Shown: positions 32,221-44,577, numbered from the stretch's first letter. The stretch is 64,000 nt of DNA from Sepioteuthis lessoniana (GCA_963585895.1 OY757907.1:109537486-109601485), one strand, 5' to 3'. The notes: a model not told the origin generated them from the sequence alone. Made by a program: numbers and translations.

Positions 32221-32449
32221 ATTTTATTTATTGAATGACCCTCCTATAAACACTCACAAACACAGGCAGCATTAGGGTTTTAAAAAAAACTTGTATTTAA
32301 CTCAACATATTTATTTTCCAGCATAATCTTTCTTGTCAATGCACTTAATCCAGTAGTGAGTTTTAATCATATGAACTGAACATCATACAAATGAAAATCT
32401 CTTTAGCTAGAAATAATGCACAACATTATGAACTTACCTGGTACATTTG

Positions 32450-32694
32450 TTTGGTTTGGTTTCTTTGTTTAATGGCATATCAACCTTTTTTAGGTTATTT
32501 AATGCCAAAGCCTTTCTCCTAGAAGAACAGTAGTTGTACTATTTAACCAATAGCTGGGAGGATAAGGGGGTTCATACCTTTCCCAAGGGTATTTGCCTGA
32601 AAGTGAACGTAATAGCGCGACTGGAGTACGAACTCACTCACTACAATTCCGCAGTCCATCGCTTTAACCATTACACCATGAGGCCACCCCACCC
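32450..32694 (-). mobile_element. Family D tRNA-derived SINE, full length
   Basis: Minus strand: head CCTCATGGTGTAATGGTTAA with GTTCGTACTCCAGTCGCGCT, central CCCTTGGGAAAGGTATGAAC and CAGCTATTGGTTAAATAGTA, tail TTTGGCATTAAATAACCTAA and GGTTGATATGCCATTAAAC. The inner stem AACCT/AGGTT is intact with an A-only loop. Confidence 0.9.
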
Positions 32695-33225
32695 GGTACA
32701 TTTGTGTTTCATGCAGTGTAAAAATGAATGAGCTCAGCTCCAAGTGGCCTTCCCTCTAGTTTCTGCTGCTGAGCTATTATTGGCACTGCCCCAATCTTGT
32801 ATCACATTTCGGCACCAAGGAGTTTGATGAATAAATACATTTTGAGTTTATAGATCTGCCTCCAAATGTACACATATATAAGGATACATCAATAAGAGTA
32901 TCGTTATATTATAAAGAATTTATTTGAGGCATCAAATATTTATTTTCCAACATAATCTCTTCACTTATCTATTACTCATATAATTCAAACATGATGAAGT
33001 GAACATTTTTTATCAAATTTCAGCAAAAACCACACTTCAATTCAAGGCAAAATTGTGTGGGCATGACACCTTGATTTTAAACAAAGTACACAGTTGCTAC
33101 ACTGTGATCTTAGACAAAATACTGTTCTGTTGTGGAATATTTGCATATTATTCTGTTGAAAACATGCTCAAAATCACATACAGAGACACATGATTTATAT
33201 ATGAATTAGAAGAACTTTGTGTGTA

Positions 33226-33375
33226 AGTATATATATATATATGTATATATATATAAAGAGGGAGAATAGATTATTATTGGTCTTTTCTCTGAGACATGAA
33301 AACCTGTCTGAAGAAAATTTCATGTTTAATTTCTGCAAAAAGCTATGAGATAGCTTTCCAAATATACGGATGATG

Positions 33376-33405
<30 letters not shown>
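33226..33405. repeat. Two (TA)n microsatellites
   Basis: TA runs at 33226-33260 and 33379-33405, the second followed by mixed CA/TA to 33447. AAAGAGGGAGAA after the first run also follows the TA run at 23307. Confidence 0.85.
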
Positions 33406-33415
<10 letters not shown>

Positions 33416-33454
33416 TACATATATAAATATATATACACACACACACTCACAACC

Positions 33455-33705
33455 CTTCTGCCACAAGCAGGATGCAATGTCAGTTTGTTAAACAGAGTAC
33501 AGCTGGTTTGCATTCTGAGTTTTCCTTCTCCAAGGCTGGTTACTTTACCAAACCCAGTCCCCTCGACTATTTACCCATAACTGATGGCAACAGATGGATT
33601 CGTGTCTCTCTCAAGAGTACTAGCACTAAGAGAAAGGCAATCAACCTTATCCAGGATTTGATCTCTGATTGCTGGCTCCATTTCCTACACTAAGTGCAAT
33701 GATAT
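33455..33705 (-). mobile_element. Family B SINE
   Basis: Minus strand: head eroded, box-B region TCAAATCCTGGATAAGG, AGTTATGGGTAAATAGTCGA, GGAGAAGGAAAACTCAGAAT, and end GGCAGAAGGGTTGTGAGTGT. All body blocks are in B order. Confidence 0.82.
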
Positions 33706-33709
33706 TTAA

Positions 33710-35494
33710 GCTAATTAATCATATATCTACATAGCCTGTTTTGAAGCTACTTTTATCTTCTATCTTAAAAAAAATTTCTAATAGAATTATACTCTTCTCT
33801 TTTAAATATAGATAAGTAAAGATTGAAGAGTATGTTTTTTATCCTAATGATTCCTGAAAACTGGAAAATGTCTATGTTATGGTACCTACCTTACGGACTA
33901 TAATGAACTCTTCCTATTACTATGAATACTGAGAGAATATTCATCTCAGTGTTGAGTTCACTCCAGCCTAACACTTTGGCAGTCAAACTGACGTTCAACA
34001 CTCTTTTACCTATGATGTATTTATACTTTCATTCAATATACTTGTTTCACGTAATCCCGAGTTTATGTCTTTCTTTCTGACCTTTTACTGGTCCACAACA
34101 ATCTAGTTGTTTTTTTTTTGGTGGGGGTGGAAGGAGTGGGTATAGAGAAAGTTTTCAATGAGATTTTTGCATGATTCCTTGGGTTATGTTTTCTCTTTCT
34201 AAAGAACCAACTTTCAGGGTTTCACAAATTGTTATTGTACTAATTAAGAGTTATCCATTTTGTTTTCTAAACATTCTTTTTCACTTCTGTTTTTCTAGTA
34301 CACTGAATTTAATGCCTCTGTTCTCTGTCATTCAATCCTATTTCATTTCCTCTTACACATTTTATTTCTTCTTCAAATTTGCACCATCTGCAAGAGTCTG
34401 TTTAATTTTAACTATCTAAACTATGAAAATTGTTTGAATCTTGAGTATTTTTATGATTTGTGAGTATTTTCTTAAAAGTTGAAATCACTTTCTGATCAAT
34501 TCATACAGTTACATTTTCTGTTTTTTGATCAATAAGAAATAATTGATTCCTAGTAATAAATATAGTCACTAATTAGTTAATCATTGGATATGACTAACAA
34601 AGTCCCTTGCAAAACATTTTCTTGATATCAAATTAAAAGTAATTTAAGCTAACACATACCTACCTCTATGCAAACACTCCAGTTTCATGATGGCTGAGAG
34701 GCCTTTAATTGGTCAAAAGACAATTACCAAAACATTCAATATTTAAACAAATCTTATAACTATCTCAATTTCTCCAAAAATGAGAAAATTCAGCCAACAG
34801 AAATCAGGATTACTTTTTTCAATTCAACTATGAAAACATTTTAACTCGCTGGCTTTATTGTCTCCAGATAAGTGCACCGTAATGTCTGCTCTCTATTAAC
34901 GTTTATCTGTGGGGTGACGGCGTATTACGATTTTCACTACATGGACCGTGTTAGAATGATCTTCACTATGCAGCATTATACATCATAAAATGATGTATAA
35001 TGTTATGTCAGAGATGTGAATTGAGAGTGGTTCTGTTGCCAATTTTGAAGATAGCTCGTACATTGGCAGGCTGCATTGGTTGCGTTGGCCAGTCATTATG
35101 TCCACACAAATAGTGTCAAAGCCATACTGCGAAATGTAAATCACCAAGTCAACAAGCAAACAAAACTCTTTTTTCAGGAAATGGCAACATGAAGGTTCAT
35201 TTCAGACTGTTGGGGAATGTTTCCCTTTTTGATATGTTGTTATATGGCTGCATTCTATCTGTTTGTCTGTCAGTAAAGGAAAACTTTGTCCTCAACATAA
35301 CTTTTTCAAGAGAATGGCATAAATTCTCACTGTATCAGTGACTCCTTTCAAAAATATTCTCATATATATGGCTCAACTCATCAAGAGGTTAGAATCATTC
35401 ACACAAAAAGCGAAAAAAAAGAATTATTTGCTCTGACAGGTCTTTGAAAGCATTCTCCATCAGCACCAAAATAGAAGGAACAACAAGGTGGTTG
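33710..35494. other. Gene-free stretch, no recognised element
   Basis: A T-rich plus strand at 34100-34420 gives hydrophobic-looking open frames that carry no domain. 34850-35200 is slightly less AT-rich with an ATGATGTATAATG palindrome at about 34984. Nothing supportable. Confidence 0.5.
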
Positions 35495-35885
35495 TCCAGT
35501 CAGCTGGGGCTGTAGAATACACTGACTACTTCTCTGCAAAGGGTTAAGATGCCCCCACCCAATGAGTGTCCTAGATATGACACTAAACAATTTAATGGTG
35601 AGGCTCCAGTAATGCTGGAGCTTTGTGGAATACGGAGTACCCCTTCATTACCATTGCTCCCAGGTTCACTCTGGCCTGGAGTGGTAGCACCTGATAGGGT
35701 CCTATCTATGGGTCAAATAGAAGTAACTGCATACTTATGCTAAAGTGAATTTTTTGAAATAGAACTGTTTTGACATTTAACTGTTTGTAAACAAAAACTA
35801 TACTAATATTAAACTGAATTGTTTGAAATTCAATTCAGTGTTAAATGACCTAACAAGAGTTGATATGCCATATAACAAAACAACC
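35495..35885 (+). mobile_element. Family A1 element
   Basis: Head CAGTCAGCTGGGGCTGTAGA, all head blocks present, about two minisatellite units, and a shortened tail (GTGTTAAATGACCTAACAAG, then GTTGATATGCCATATAAC). Confidence 0.87.
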
Positions 35886-35998
35886 CACCAACTTACAGTG
35901 TGGGTATTGAAGCTCAAAAATAACAAACTAGTTAAATAGTTTAATTTGATGAATAATCATTCAATTTTCAAACATTAAAACTGTCCTATAATCTTTGG

Positions 35999-36272
35999 AG
36001 GCGCTCTTAGTTTAATGGTTATCATCATAGAAAATGGATATGGTAAACCAAGTTCAAATCCTGGACAAGGCTGTTTGCATTCCACATAGCACTAATACCC
36101 CTGGAAAAGTTATGAATCAACTATTCTCTCTCTATGGATAAATAGTAGAGCAGACTGGGCTCTTTGATCTTGGAATGGCAACTTGTCTAAGAGAAGGAAA
36201 TCTGTGAATTCAAACCAGTTAAACTCTGCTTATAAACTGATTTTGTGTCACATCCTGCTTGTTGGGTAAATA
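35999..36272 (+). mobile_element. Family B SINE
   Basis: Head GCGCTCTTAGTTTAATGGTT and AAGTTCAAATCCTGGACAAG. Body blocks follow in order to CATCCTGCTTGTTGGGTAAA and a (TA)n end at 36270-36280. Confidence 0.88.
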
Positions 36273-36653
36273 TATATATATAATCTTTGGATTAGTCATA
36301 AACCTTCCTCTTTCTCCAAGATATTTTCTTTGTCCTGTTGGTAGGTTAAAAATACATTAACTGTATTCCCTGCCGGAAGGTAAGCTCTCCCTACCAGGAA
36401 GTTCTGTGTATGACACTAAACTGCATCTTGGAGAGGGGCTCCAATTTTGAAGATCTCAGGATTATGTTGCAAACATTATTACATGATTGTATTAAAGAGC
36501 ATTTTACTATCTGATAGAATTGGAAGGTTATTTTTTGTTTTGTTATGTTTTCATGTAATACACTACAATAATAACTTCATCATGGTTTCATACATTGACA
36601 ATAATGAACATACACTGTTATTATTAGAATACATAGTGTTGCGTTCTGATTAG

Positions 36654-36893
36654 TGAACACTTGTAATATTAAATAAAGGACAAACCACGATATGAGAGGA
36701 AATACAAATATATTCTCAGGAAAAAGTATATACAATAGAGAGACTATTAGTAGACAAGAACATAGGATTAGGGAACACTTGTAATATTAAATAAAGGACA
36801 AACCATGATATGAGAGGAAATAGAGATATATTCTCAGGAAAAAGTATATACAATTGAGAGACTATTAGTAGACAAGAACATAGGATTAGTGAA
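36654..36893. repeat. Recent tandem duplication, 120-bp unit
   Basis: Two copies starting at 36654 and 36774 (GAACACTTGTAATATTAAAT) differ at only a handful of positions. Unit content is unassigned; each carries AATAAA. No relation to families A to D. Confidence 0.9.
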
Positions 36894-37651
36894 TACAGAA
36901 TAAAGATATAGTCCAACGATAGTATTGGCTTCCGTTATTACGGTAGCAAGTTAGGTGATCTAATGCAATCTCCAATACTATTCCTATAAGAAGCTGCTCT
37001 TCACCTTCTAGTCTTCCCTGGAATTAGTAGCTACTGCTATATATGGCAGATGGACTAGTTCATTGTGTGGAAAAAGGTGGGTGATACCCAACACATAGCA
37101 AATTATTTTACTATAGGAATTTGTTGAAAAGGGTTTTGGAGTAATATTCATGCCACATTTGTAGCTTCAGCACAGCTGCACATCCTATGATCTAATTAAG
37201 ATGAAAATTTGAAAAATTAATAATCTGCTAAGGCTTTTATATTAAAGATATTAATGTAATTTTTGTCATTTCTACTCAATAAACCACTTAAAACATTTTT
37301 AAAAAATTAACTTGTGAAAAGTCAAAATTTTATAGTGCTAGCTTCTTAAAGGCAGTTCAATTCACTTCTTGTTGCTTTGCAACCTTGCACTTCCAACCTC
37401 CTTTATTTCATACTTCAGTCAAAAGTAAATTACAATTACTTGAATTCTGATCTATTTCTGATGCAATCAGACATGTTGTTTCTTGGCTACAGAATTACCT
37501 CTACATTCCCAATAGCACAAAAGATTATTTAGAATTCTTTAAATATTATCTGAGGAGGATCAATGATGGTTTTGATCACACTAATGAAATTTCAATCAAT
37601 TCTTTATCAACAGGTCTTCTGCAATAAATTCTGTAGAATCTAATCAGTGGA

Positions 37652-37735
37652 TTAATTTGGTTGTCATGGCATATCAACCCTTGTAGGTTATTTAATACCA
37701 AATCCTATTTATACATATGTATTTATCATATCATC
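37652..37735 (-). mobile_element. Family A tail (split by RTE)
   Basis: The minus-strand tail has inner stem AACCT/GGGTT with one T-G wobble and outer TGGTAT/ATGCCA. The body of the same minus-strand A copy resumes at about 38800. Confidence 0.8.
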
Positions 37736-38795
37736 ATCATCATAAGTTTCACTGCCTGTGTGGATTTCCCTGACTCTCTCTTTCCATCCATCCCTATCAT
37801 CCATCAATCCCAACAGGTCCTCTAAACAGCATCTTGTGTCCACACTGAGCGGTTATAGGTAAGTTCTTACTGATTGGCCAACACTGGCTAGTCCGTGTGA
37901 AGGGGTCCATTGGAGAACATCACTATGTCCCTGCTTATCTAGCAGTTTCATACATGCTTTGTTTGTCCTGCTTGGATGGTTTTAGTGATGGGAGGTGAGT
38001 GGTCATACAGCTTTTGTTTCCTGGGGTGTTGCTTTCAGGATTTGTTCAATGTAAGAATGTAGCATTTTCTCAACACATTTTATTTGGATCCATGTGGTGC
38101 ATCTATAGAGTAATATTCACTCAACCACTGCTTTGAAGAAATCCCATTTTATCGGATGCCTCAAACTTCCATATGATCAGTAGTTGATTTATAGCAGTCC
38201 AGACCTTTACTAGGCAAATACTGACATCACTTTCGGTAGATGGGACACTGCTGCCAAGTTATGTAAACTTGACTACTAATTTTAGAGGACCACCATTTAG
38301 ATTGGAGATGGTTCTTTCTTGATTAAAACACATGTACTTGGTTTTGTTTGCATTCATGTAGAGACCAATGTCTCCTGCTGCCTGCTCCAGACTGTGCAAC
38401 AGGGATTTGGCTTGGGCAGGTGTGTCTGCATGAAGCACTAGGACATCTGCATAGTCTATTTCTGTTATAGTTTTTCCAGGATAACATCTGCTTCTTGCCT
38501 TTTTTTAGTGTAAAGCCATTTTCTCTAATTATGTCTATCAACGTTCGAAGTACGTAATCTAGGCAAATTACAAACAGAGCACTGTGTATCACCTGCAGAA
38601 CTTCAGCAACATTGTTGAAGATCTAAGTGTGCACCTTGACTTTTGTGTTTCTATAGAGCATTATTGTGGCTGTAGCAGTTTCTTTGCGGAGACCCTAAGC
38701 TGGAAGTATTTGCTCTATCTTTCCTCTGTGTACATAATTAAATGCCTTGGAGAAATTTACAAACAATAGTGTTACCTTAAGATTTTTTGCACAGA
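37736..38795 (-). pseudogene. RTE LINE, 5'-truncated, older copy
   Basis: On the plus strand an (ATC)n run at 37732-37743 precedes reverse-complement RTE sequence: CATCCATCCCTATCATCCAT, then the region opposite RRTRHAGHCW. The minus-strand frame at about 38592-38480 gives VICLDYVLRTLIDIIRENGF, matching FIICLDYVLRTSIDKIKEND of the copy at 58641. Many stops and frameshifts. It lies inside a minus-strand A element. Confidence 0.85.
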
Positions 38796-38799
38796 TTCC

Positions 38800-39130
38800 T
38801 TCATTGATTCAACATATTGTAACATCATTTTCAAACAATCCAGAACTCATTTGTTTGCACACAGTTAAATGGTTTCAAATATTGCTATTTATTGTTTGCA
38901 CACAGTTAAAAGGTTTCAAGTATTGCTATTTAACATTTAAAATTCTATTTGATATTAATCCCTTGTAAAATATAAAAAATTCTATTTGATCCATAAATGG
39001 AACCCTAACATGTACTTCCACTCCAGTTCAGCGTGGACCTGTGAGTGATAACAATGAAGGGGCACTCCACATTGCCCAAACTTAGAGACTACAACCTCAC
39101 TATCAGATACAATTTAGTATCATACCTAGG
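38800..39130 (-). mobile_element. Family A element, body and head (split by RTE)
   Basis: Plus-strand TTGTTTGCACACAGTTAAAT units, then CCATAAATGGAACCCTAACA and GAGTGATAACAATGAAGGGG, are the minisatellite and head in reverse. They continue the tail at 37652-37735. Confidence 0.75.
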
Positions 39131-39237
39131 ACACTAGGATTTCTAATTGACATTATTCATTCATGAGCTCACAGTTAAATGGTTTCAAGCATTTGATATT
39201 CAATATTGATGATTCAATTTATTATTAATTATTTTTG

Positions 39238-39715
39238 TCCAGTCAACTGGGGCTGTAGAATTCACTGACTGCTTCTCTGCAGAGGTGTAAGACCCTCCCA
39301 CAATGAGTGCCCTGGTTATGACACTAAGCAATCTGATGGTGAGGTTCCAGTAATGCTGAATCTTTGGGGAATATGGAGTACCCCTTTATTGCCATTGCTC
39401 CCAGGTCCACTCTGGCTCAGAGAGGTAGCACCTGATAGAGTCCTATCTATTGGTTAAATAGAACTAAACTGTGTATCTATGCTAAACTGAATTGCTTGAA
39501 ATAGGACTATTTTGACAGTTAAACTGCATACTTAGGCTAAACTGAATTGTTTGAAATAGAAGTATTTTGACATTTAAGTGTGAGTAAACAAAAACTGTAC
39601 TTGTACTAAACTGAATTGTTTGAAATAGAATTGTTTACTTGTATAAAAATGGATTTGGCATTAAATAATTTACAATGGTTGATGTGCCATAAAACTAAAC
39701 TGAACAAAACCATTG
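39238..39715 (+). mobile_element. Family A1 element, full length
   Basis: Head CAGTCAACTGGGGCTGTAGA, three minisatellite units, and tail AATGGATTTGGCATTAAATA with GGTTGATGTGCCATAAAAC. Confidence 0.88.
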
Positions 39716-40000
39716 ATTATCTGTTTGCACACAGTTAAATAGTTATCTAGTATAGTAAATGATTAGATGTTTCTATTTGATCCATAGGTAGGAGCCTAAC
39801 AGGTACAAACTCTCAGTGTTGGTATTATCCTGAATATAATGACAATGAAGGGGTGAGTCTTTATTCCTTTAAGTTCCAGGACTAGAGTTTTACCATGAGA
39901 TTGTTTGGTATTATATACAGGACACTCACTGTTAGAGGGGAGGTCTAACTCGTCTGCAGAGGTGTTGTGGGCATATCCTATAGCCTCAGCCTATATGACA
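39716..40000 (-). mobile_element. Family A element, 3' end lost
   Basis: Plus-strand TGTTTGCACACAGTTAAATA, TGATCCATAGGTAGGAGCCT and GGTCTAACTCGTCTGCAGAG give a diverged minus-strand head with one or two units. Confidence 0.7.
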
Positions 40001-40307
40001 ACTATGTGTAAGGGTTCTTTTTCAAGGATAGTTTTGGTATTAAATATTCCGAGAAGTTTGATAGGTCATTAAACAATGTCTCAAGTAGACCTTAACCTTT
40101 TATCATTGTCTTTAATAGGTGCCATTAATAAAAACAGAAATCCGTGTGAGATCTAACAAAAAGCAACAGAAATTTTTAAAAAACAAACAAACAAGAAGTG
40201 CTAATCAAAATTCACGATGATATTGATCAAAAACATATTTGAATTTCTTCTTCAAGATATTATCCATAAAGATATTACATGCAAAACTTCTGTCAGTCCG
40301 ATTTAGT

Positions 40308-40345
40308 GCAGTTTAGAATGCACTGACTGTGTCTCCCAAAAAGGG
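40308..40345 (+). mobile_element. Family A2 element, left part (split by A1)
   Basis: GCAGTTTAGAATGCACTGAC to CCAAAAAGGG. It resumes at 41015 with the same CCAAAAAGGG, a 10-bp target duplication around the A1 copy. Confidence 0.8.
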
Positions 40346-41014
40346 GTTTGCCCAGTTGGCTGGGGCTGTAGAATATACCGACTGCACCTCTGCAGAGGGG
40401 TAAGACTATCCCCAACGAGTGTTTTGGATATGATACTAAACAATCTGAAGGTGAGGTTTCAGTGATGCTGGAGCTTGGGGAATGCAGAGTACCCCTTCAT
40501 TGCCATTGCTCCCAGGTCCACTCTGGCCCGGAATAGTAGCACCTGATAAGGCCCTATCTATGAGTTAAATAGAACTAACTGTATACTTATGCTAAACTGA
40601 ATTGTTTGAATTAGAACTGTTTGCATAAATTGAATAGCTTGGAATAGAAATGTTTTTGACAAACTGTACTTACATTTGAAATGTGTGCTTATGCTAAACT
40701 GAATTGTTTGAAATGGAACTGTTTTTGACATTGAAAATGTACTTATACAAAACTAATTTGTTTAATATAGAACTGTTTTGACATTCAACCTGTGTAAACA
40801 AAGTCTGTACTTAGACCCAACTGAATTAGCTGAATTAGAACTGCTTGACTAAACTAAATAGCTTGAAATAAAAATGTTTTTCACAATTAAACTGTACTTA
40901 CATTTAAACTGCATACTTACGCTAAACTGAATTGTTTGAAATAGAACTATTTTCATAAAAATGGATTTGGCAAAAATAACCTACAAAGGTTGATATGCCA
41001 TAAAATCCAACCAA
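40346..41014 (+). mobile_element. Family A1 element with long minisatellite, inserted in A2
   Basis: Head CAGTTGGCTGGGGCTGTAGA, then about seven minisatellite units (core AACTGAATTGTTTGAAATAG), and a tail at 40960-41010 with inner AACCT/AGGTT. Flanking CCAAAAAGGG (40336-40345, 41015-41024) shows a true LINE-type insertion rather than a rearrangement. Confidence 0.9.
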
Positions 41015-41190
41015 CCAAAAAGGGTGTCCTGGGTATGATACTAAACTGCATCTGATGGTGAATCTACAGTTCTGGAGTACACCTTCACTGCTATTACTCC
41101 CAGGTCCACTCTGACTTGGAGTGGTATTACCTGTTAGGGTCCCATCTATGGATCATATAGATCTGTTGAAAAATGATTTGTATTCAATAG
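41015..41190 (+). mobile_element. Family A2 element, right part
   Basis: GTGTCCTGGGTATGATACTA to GGTCCCATCTATGGATCATA completes the A2 head. No tail follows. Confidence 0.75.
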
Positions 41191-42480
41191 GATTGTGTGG
41201 TCAAAACCCAAAACCTTCTTTCAAAACAACATCACAAAAAAAGGAAATATGAATGTACTGTGAATGTGATTCCCTGAGCTCTAGGAATAAAATAATTCTT
41301 GATAGGTTGACATTCCATTTAAATCCATCAACTAATGTCATTTCTAAACTGGAATAAAATCAATGTTTTTTTTTTTAATTTTCTAGATATCTTTATATTC
41401 TGACTATTTTATAATTGCTGCCATTCAAGGTCTTTTTGTCACATGATCAAGTTTTAGTCTTTTTTTATTTAGCAAATAATATTTCAAGTTTTTTCTTTTT
41501 TTTTCACTTGTTATTTTTTGTTGAAATGACTATAAAATTGCAAAGCAGTTTTTATTAATCTGAAGTTGGTTAGAAGTCAAAAGTTAGCTCAAATCATTTT
41601 AATATTTCTGAAAATATTTTTTTGTTTTTAAACAAGAACTTTTTCAGAGAATTTTCTAAAGTAATAGTACGGCTCCAGCTCAACACTTGAGAATAACGAC
41701 CAAAGAGTTTGGTTGAAAAGAAAGCTGACTGTTTCTTCACTTTCTCAGTCATTTACGAGAGACACTGCAAGTTCAGAAAAAGATTTTCAGAAGGAATCAA
41801 TTTGAGCCAAGATGCACTCATGAATAAATAAACAGCCAGAAATAGAATTGCTAAGGAAGATGAGAAGCAGAAGATGTTCTGTTGTCAGTGTTTACACCTG
41901 CTGACTGACTCTACAAAAAGGCATTGAATTGATGGCAGTATTAGAGAGAAAGAGATAAATGATGATATAGCCACTCATATTTTAGCCAATTTGCTTAGTT
42001 ATCTCCTCTACTTTGCCTTTGGTTGATCAAAAGGAAGATATATTTATGTTTATCTTTAAAATAGATTCAAATACTGTATACACTTGTAAATCAGGCATCC
42101 TTCAATATCTTTTTTCCTGGAAGGAAGACATTATTATTATTATAATTGATCACCACCACCATCAATCCTTCTCTTCTTAGTCTTAGAAGTCTAGTCGAAG
42201 TGGAATCAACCTATTGGTGGGTAGTCAAATTATTTAACATGCAAAATAAACTGATGGATGTCCACCAATCAGACATATGCAAAATACTGCTTTATTTCCA
42301 CCTCAAACTTAGTTTCTTATATGCTCATTAAATTTTGCCACTTCATGTGGGCTTATCATGTTCTCCTCTATAAAACAAGTCACCTCATACTTTATTTTTT
42401 CTCCCATTTGTTAGAACCCCCACTCATGTAGAGACTGACCAGCTTGTTTTCAGTCTTTTTTGGTCTAGAAAACAGTTTTC
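41191..42480. other. Gene-free stretch, no recognised element
   Basis: AT-rich; homopolymer T runs near 41367 and 41500. 41660-41930 is a little less AT-rich but has no supportable frame. A 41-bp segment around TTAGTTTCTTATATGCTCAT at 42309 recurs at 42899, within the A element, pointing to a small local copy. Confidence 0.5.
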
Positions 42481-42600
42481 AATCTTTCTTTGAAACAGAG
42501 ATAAAGGTACAACCAAATTACCTAGTTTTATTTAGTGAAGTTGTAAAGAGATTTCTCCAAAAACCTTTCTGATTTTTCACCAAAATTTTCTCCAATTCAG
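42481..42600 (-). pseudogene. RTE LINE fragment, right part (downstream in coding sense)
   Basis: The minus strand gives LEKILVKNQKGFWRN, matching the RTE family block IEKILRKNQNGFRRN at the start of the reverse transcriptase core. It joins, across an A insertion, the segment at 43111-43825. Similarity fades below about 42530. Confidence 0.65.
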
Positions 42601-43110
42601 GTTAAACCCAGTTGGCTGGAGCTGAAGAATACACCAACTGCCTCTCTGTAGAGGAGTAAGACCCCCCACAAGTGTCCTGAATATGACACTGAAACATTTG
42701 ATGGTTGGCTCCAGTAATATTGGAGCTTTGGGGAATGCAGAGTACCTCTTCTGTGTCATTGCTCCCAGGTCCACTCTGGCTTGGAGTGGTAGCACCTGAT
42801 AGGTTCCTATCAAGGGGTCATATAGAATTGTTTGACATTTACACTGATTGCCAACAAATGACATGTTAAATTGAATTGCTTGTAATAAAGCAGATGGTTT
42901 AGTTTCTTATATGCTCATTAAATCTTGCCACTTCACAGATGGTAAGCAAATGACTGATGTTTAATTGAATTTTTAGTGATGCATTGCAATACTTTGAACT
43001 ATTTAACTTCTTTGTCTTATCTTTACAAATAATATATATTTGATATGTATGTATAAAACAGATTTGGTATTAAATAACCAACAATGGTTGATAGGCTATA
43101 AAACCAAACC
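42601..43110 (+). mobile_element. Family A1 element inserted into RTE
   Basis: Head CAGTTGGCTGGAGCTGAAGA, minisatellite, and tail at 43060-43105 with AACCA/TGGTT inner stem. The RTE reading runs on across both sides, with AATTCAG (42594-42600) and AATTTCAG (43111-43118) as a slightly diverged target duplication. Confidence 0.85.
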
Positions 43111-43825
43111 AATTTCAGATTGGATATGATTGAGAAGCTTGGCATTGTAAACCTTAACAGCTATAGCAGTAAGAGTTATGCCTCTGTCGTTCTTAGTGAT
43201 AACAATGTTGTCATTCTTAGGGAAAGGTAGCATGCTGCCTTTGGTCCATTTCTCTGTTGCATTTTGTTTATACACAGTGTTTCATTATCTAAGAAGTATG
43301 TCATCAAATTTCTTTCATCTTGTCTATTTCAAGAGGAATTTCATTCAGACTTGCAGCTTTTCTGGTTTTAATTGTTTTCAGTTCTGCATCAAGTTCTTCC
43401 TCCATAAACTGTCCAAGTTTGATGTGTAATTTTCAATTATTAATTTTTTCTCTAGATTTGATAGTGACTTTGGTGAGTTTCTGGACAAATTCTTGAAATG
43501 TTCTTTCCACTTCTGTAGTCTTTCTTCTTGGCTGGCAGTTTTTAGTTTTGCTCTTGAGGTGCTTTTCTTTCTGCCTCCTTTGTTTATTGTGATTTTCTGT
43601 TTCTGATTTTATTGAGTTAGCTTTGTATGTATTCTATTTTTTTTTTTTTTTTTGGTATGCTTTAGTTAGTTTTTGCTAGGTTTACTTAAGTTTCTGCTCA
43701 TTGGCTTGTTGGGATTCTCTTATCAAGTCAAGGATGCTTTTTTTTATGTCATCTTTTTTCCCTTGCTGCTATTGACTCAGAAGGAAACTCTACATTTTGC
43801 TCTATGTTTGATTTATTGATTTTAA
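43111..43825 (-). pseudogene. RTE LINE, reverse transcriptase N-terminal region
   Basis: Minus-strand frames give ASQEERLQKWKEHFKN, WRKNLMQN, KKFDDILLR, WTKGSMLPFPKNDNIVITKN and DRGITLTAIAVKVYNAKLLN. This follows the RTE order leading into the polymerase fingers (ENYRGITLTSIAAKIYN type). Several stops and frame changes. This region is not covered by the 5'-truncated RTE copies elsewhere in the window. Confidence 0.82.
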
Positions 43826-43829
43826 CATC

Positions 43830-44135
43830 ATGTCTACCCCTTAATTACCATTGCTCCCAGGTCCATTCTGATCTGGAGTGATAGCATATAATAGGGTCCC
43901 ATCTATCAGTAAAATAGAACAAACTGTGTGTGTAAGCAAATGGCTGATGTTAAATTTTGATTGTTATATAGCAATCCTTGAAACCATTTAACCCTGTTCA
44001 TAAAAGAGCTCAGGCTTATTTAAGAATGTTATCTAAAAATTGTGTTTACAAATCATATATATTTAATAAACTTGTAAAAACAGGATTTAGCATTAAATAA
44101 CCTACAATGGTTGATATGCCATAAAACCAAACCAA
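43830..44135 (+). mobile_element. Family A element, 5'-truncated
   Basis: It begins inside the head (TACCCCTTAATTACCATTGC) and has a short body and tail AGGATTTAGCATTAAATAAC with GGTTGATATGCCATAAAACC. Confidence 0.82.
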
Positions 44136-44344
44136 ACCTATTGAGTTGAATTGATGATCAAATAACAGATCACAAAGATTTTATTGGCTCAGAATTTATT
44201 TGTCTACTCTTGAAAAATACTCAATCTGCCAAGCTTTTGAAATAATGAGTGTAATTAGATAATGTTTTTATATATCTGTCATATTTTTGTTGTTTGTTCA
44301 TTTAAAATTATGTTTTAACTTATATTTTTAAATACTTTTAGCAT

Positions 44345-44577
44345 TCGGTTTGGTTTCTTTGTTTAATGGCATATCAATCTTTTTTGGGTTATTTAATGCC
44401 ATAGAGATCTTTGTTGATGTACAGAAGTAATATTATTTAACTGATAAGTGGGTTCATACCATTCCCAAGATTATTAGTCCAAGATTGTATGTAATAGCAT
44501 GACTGGGGTTCAAACTCACTTACTTTGCGGCTGCAGTCCTGCTCTTTAACCCTAACACCGCAAGGGTTCCCCCAACT
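44345..44577 (-). mobile_element. Family D SINE, full length, diverged
   Basis: Minus-strand head CTTGCGGTGTTAGGGTTAAA, GTTTGAACCCCAGTC as box B, a weak central domain, and tail GGCATTAAATAACCCAAAAA with GATTGATATGCCATTAAAC. Confidence 0.82.

Noticed and set aside
34171-34419. Hydrophobic 82-codon frame resembling a membrane protein
   Set aside because: T-rich sequence yields Phe/Leu/Ser-rich frames by composition; no gene context or conserved motif.
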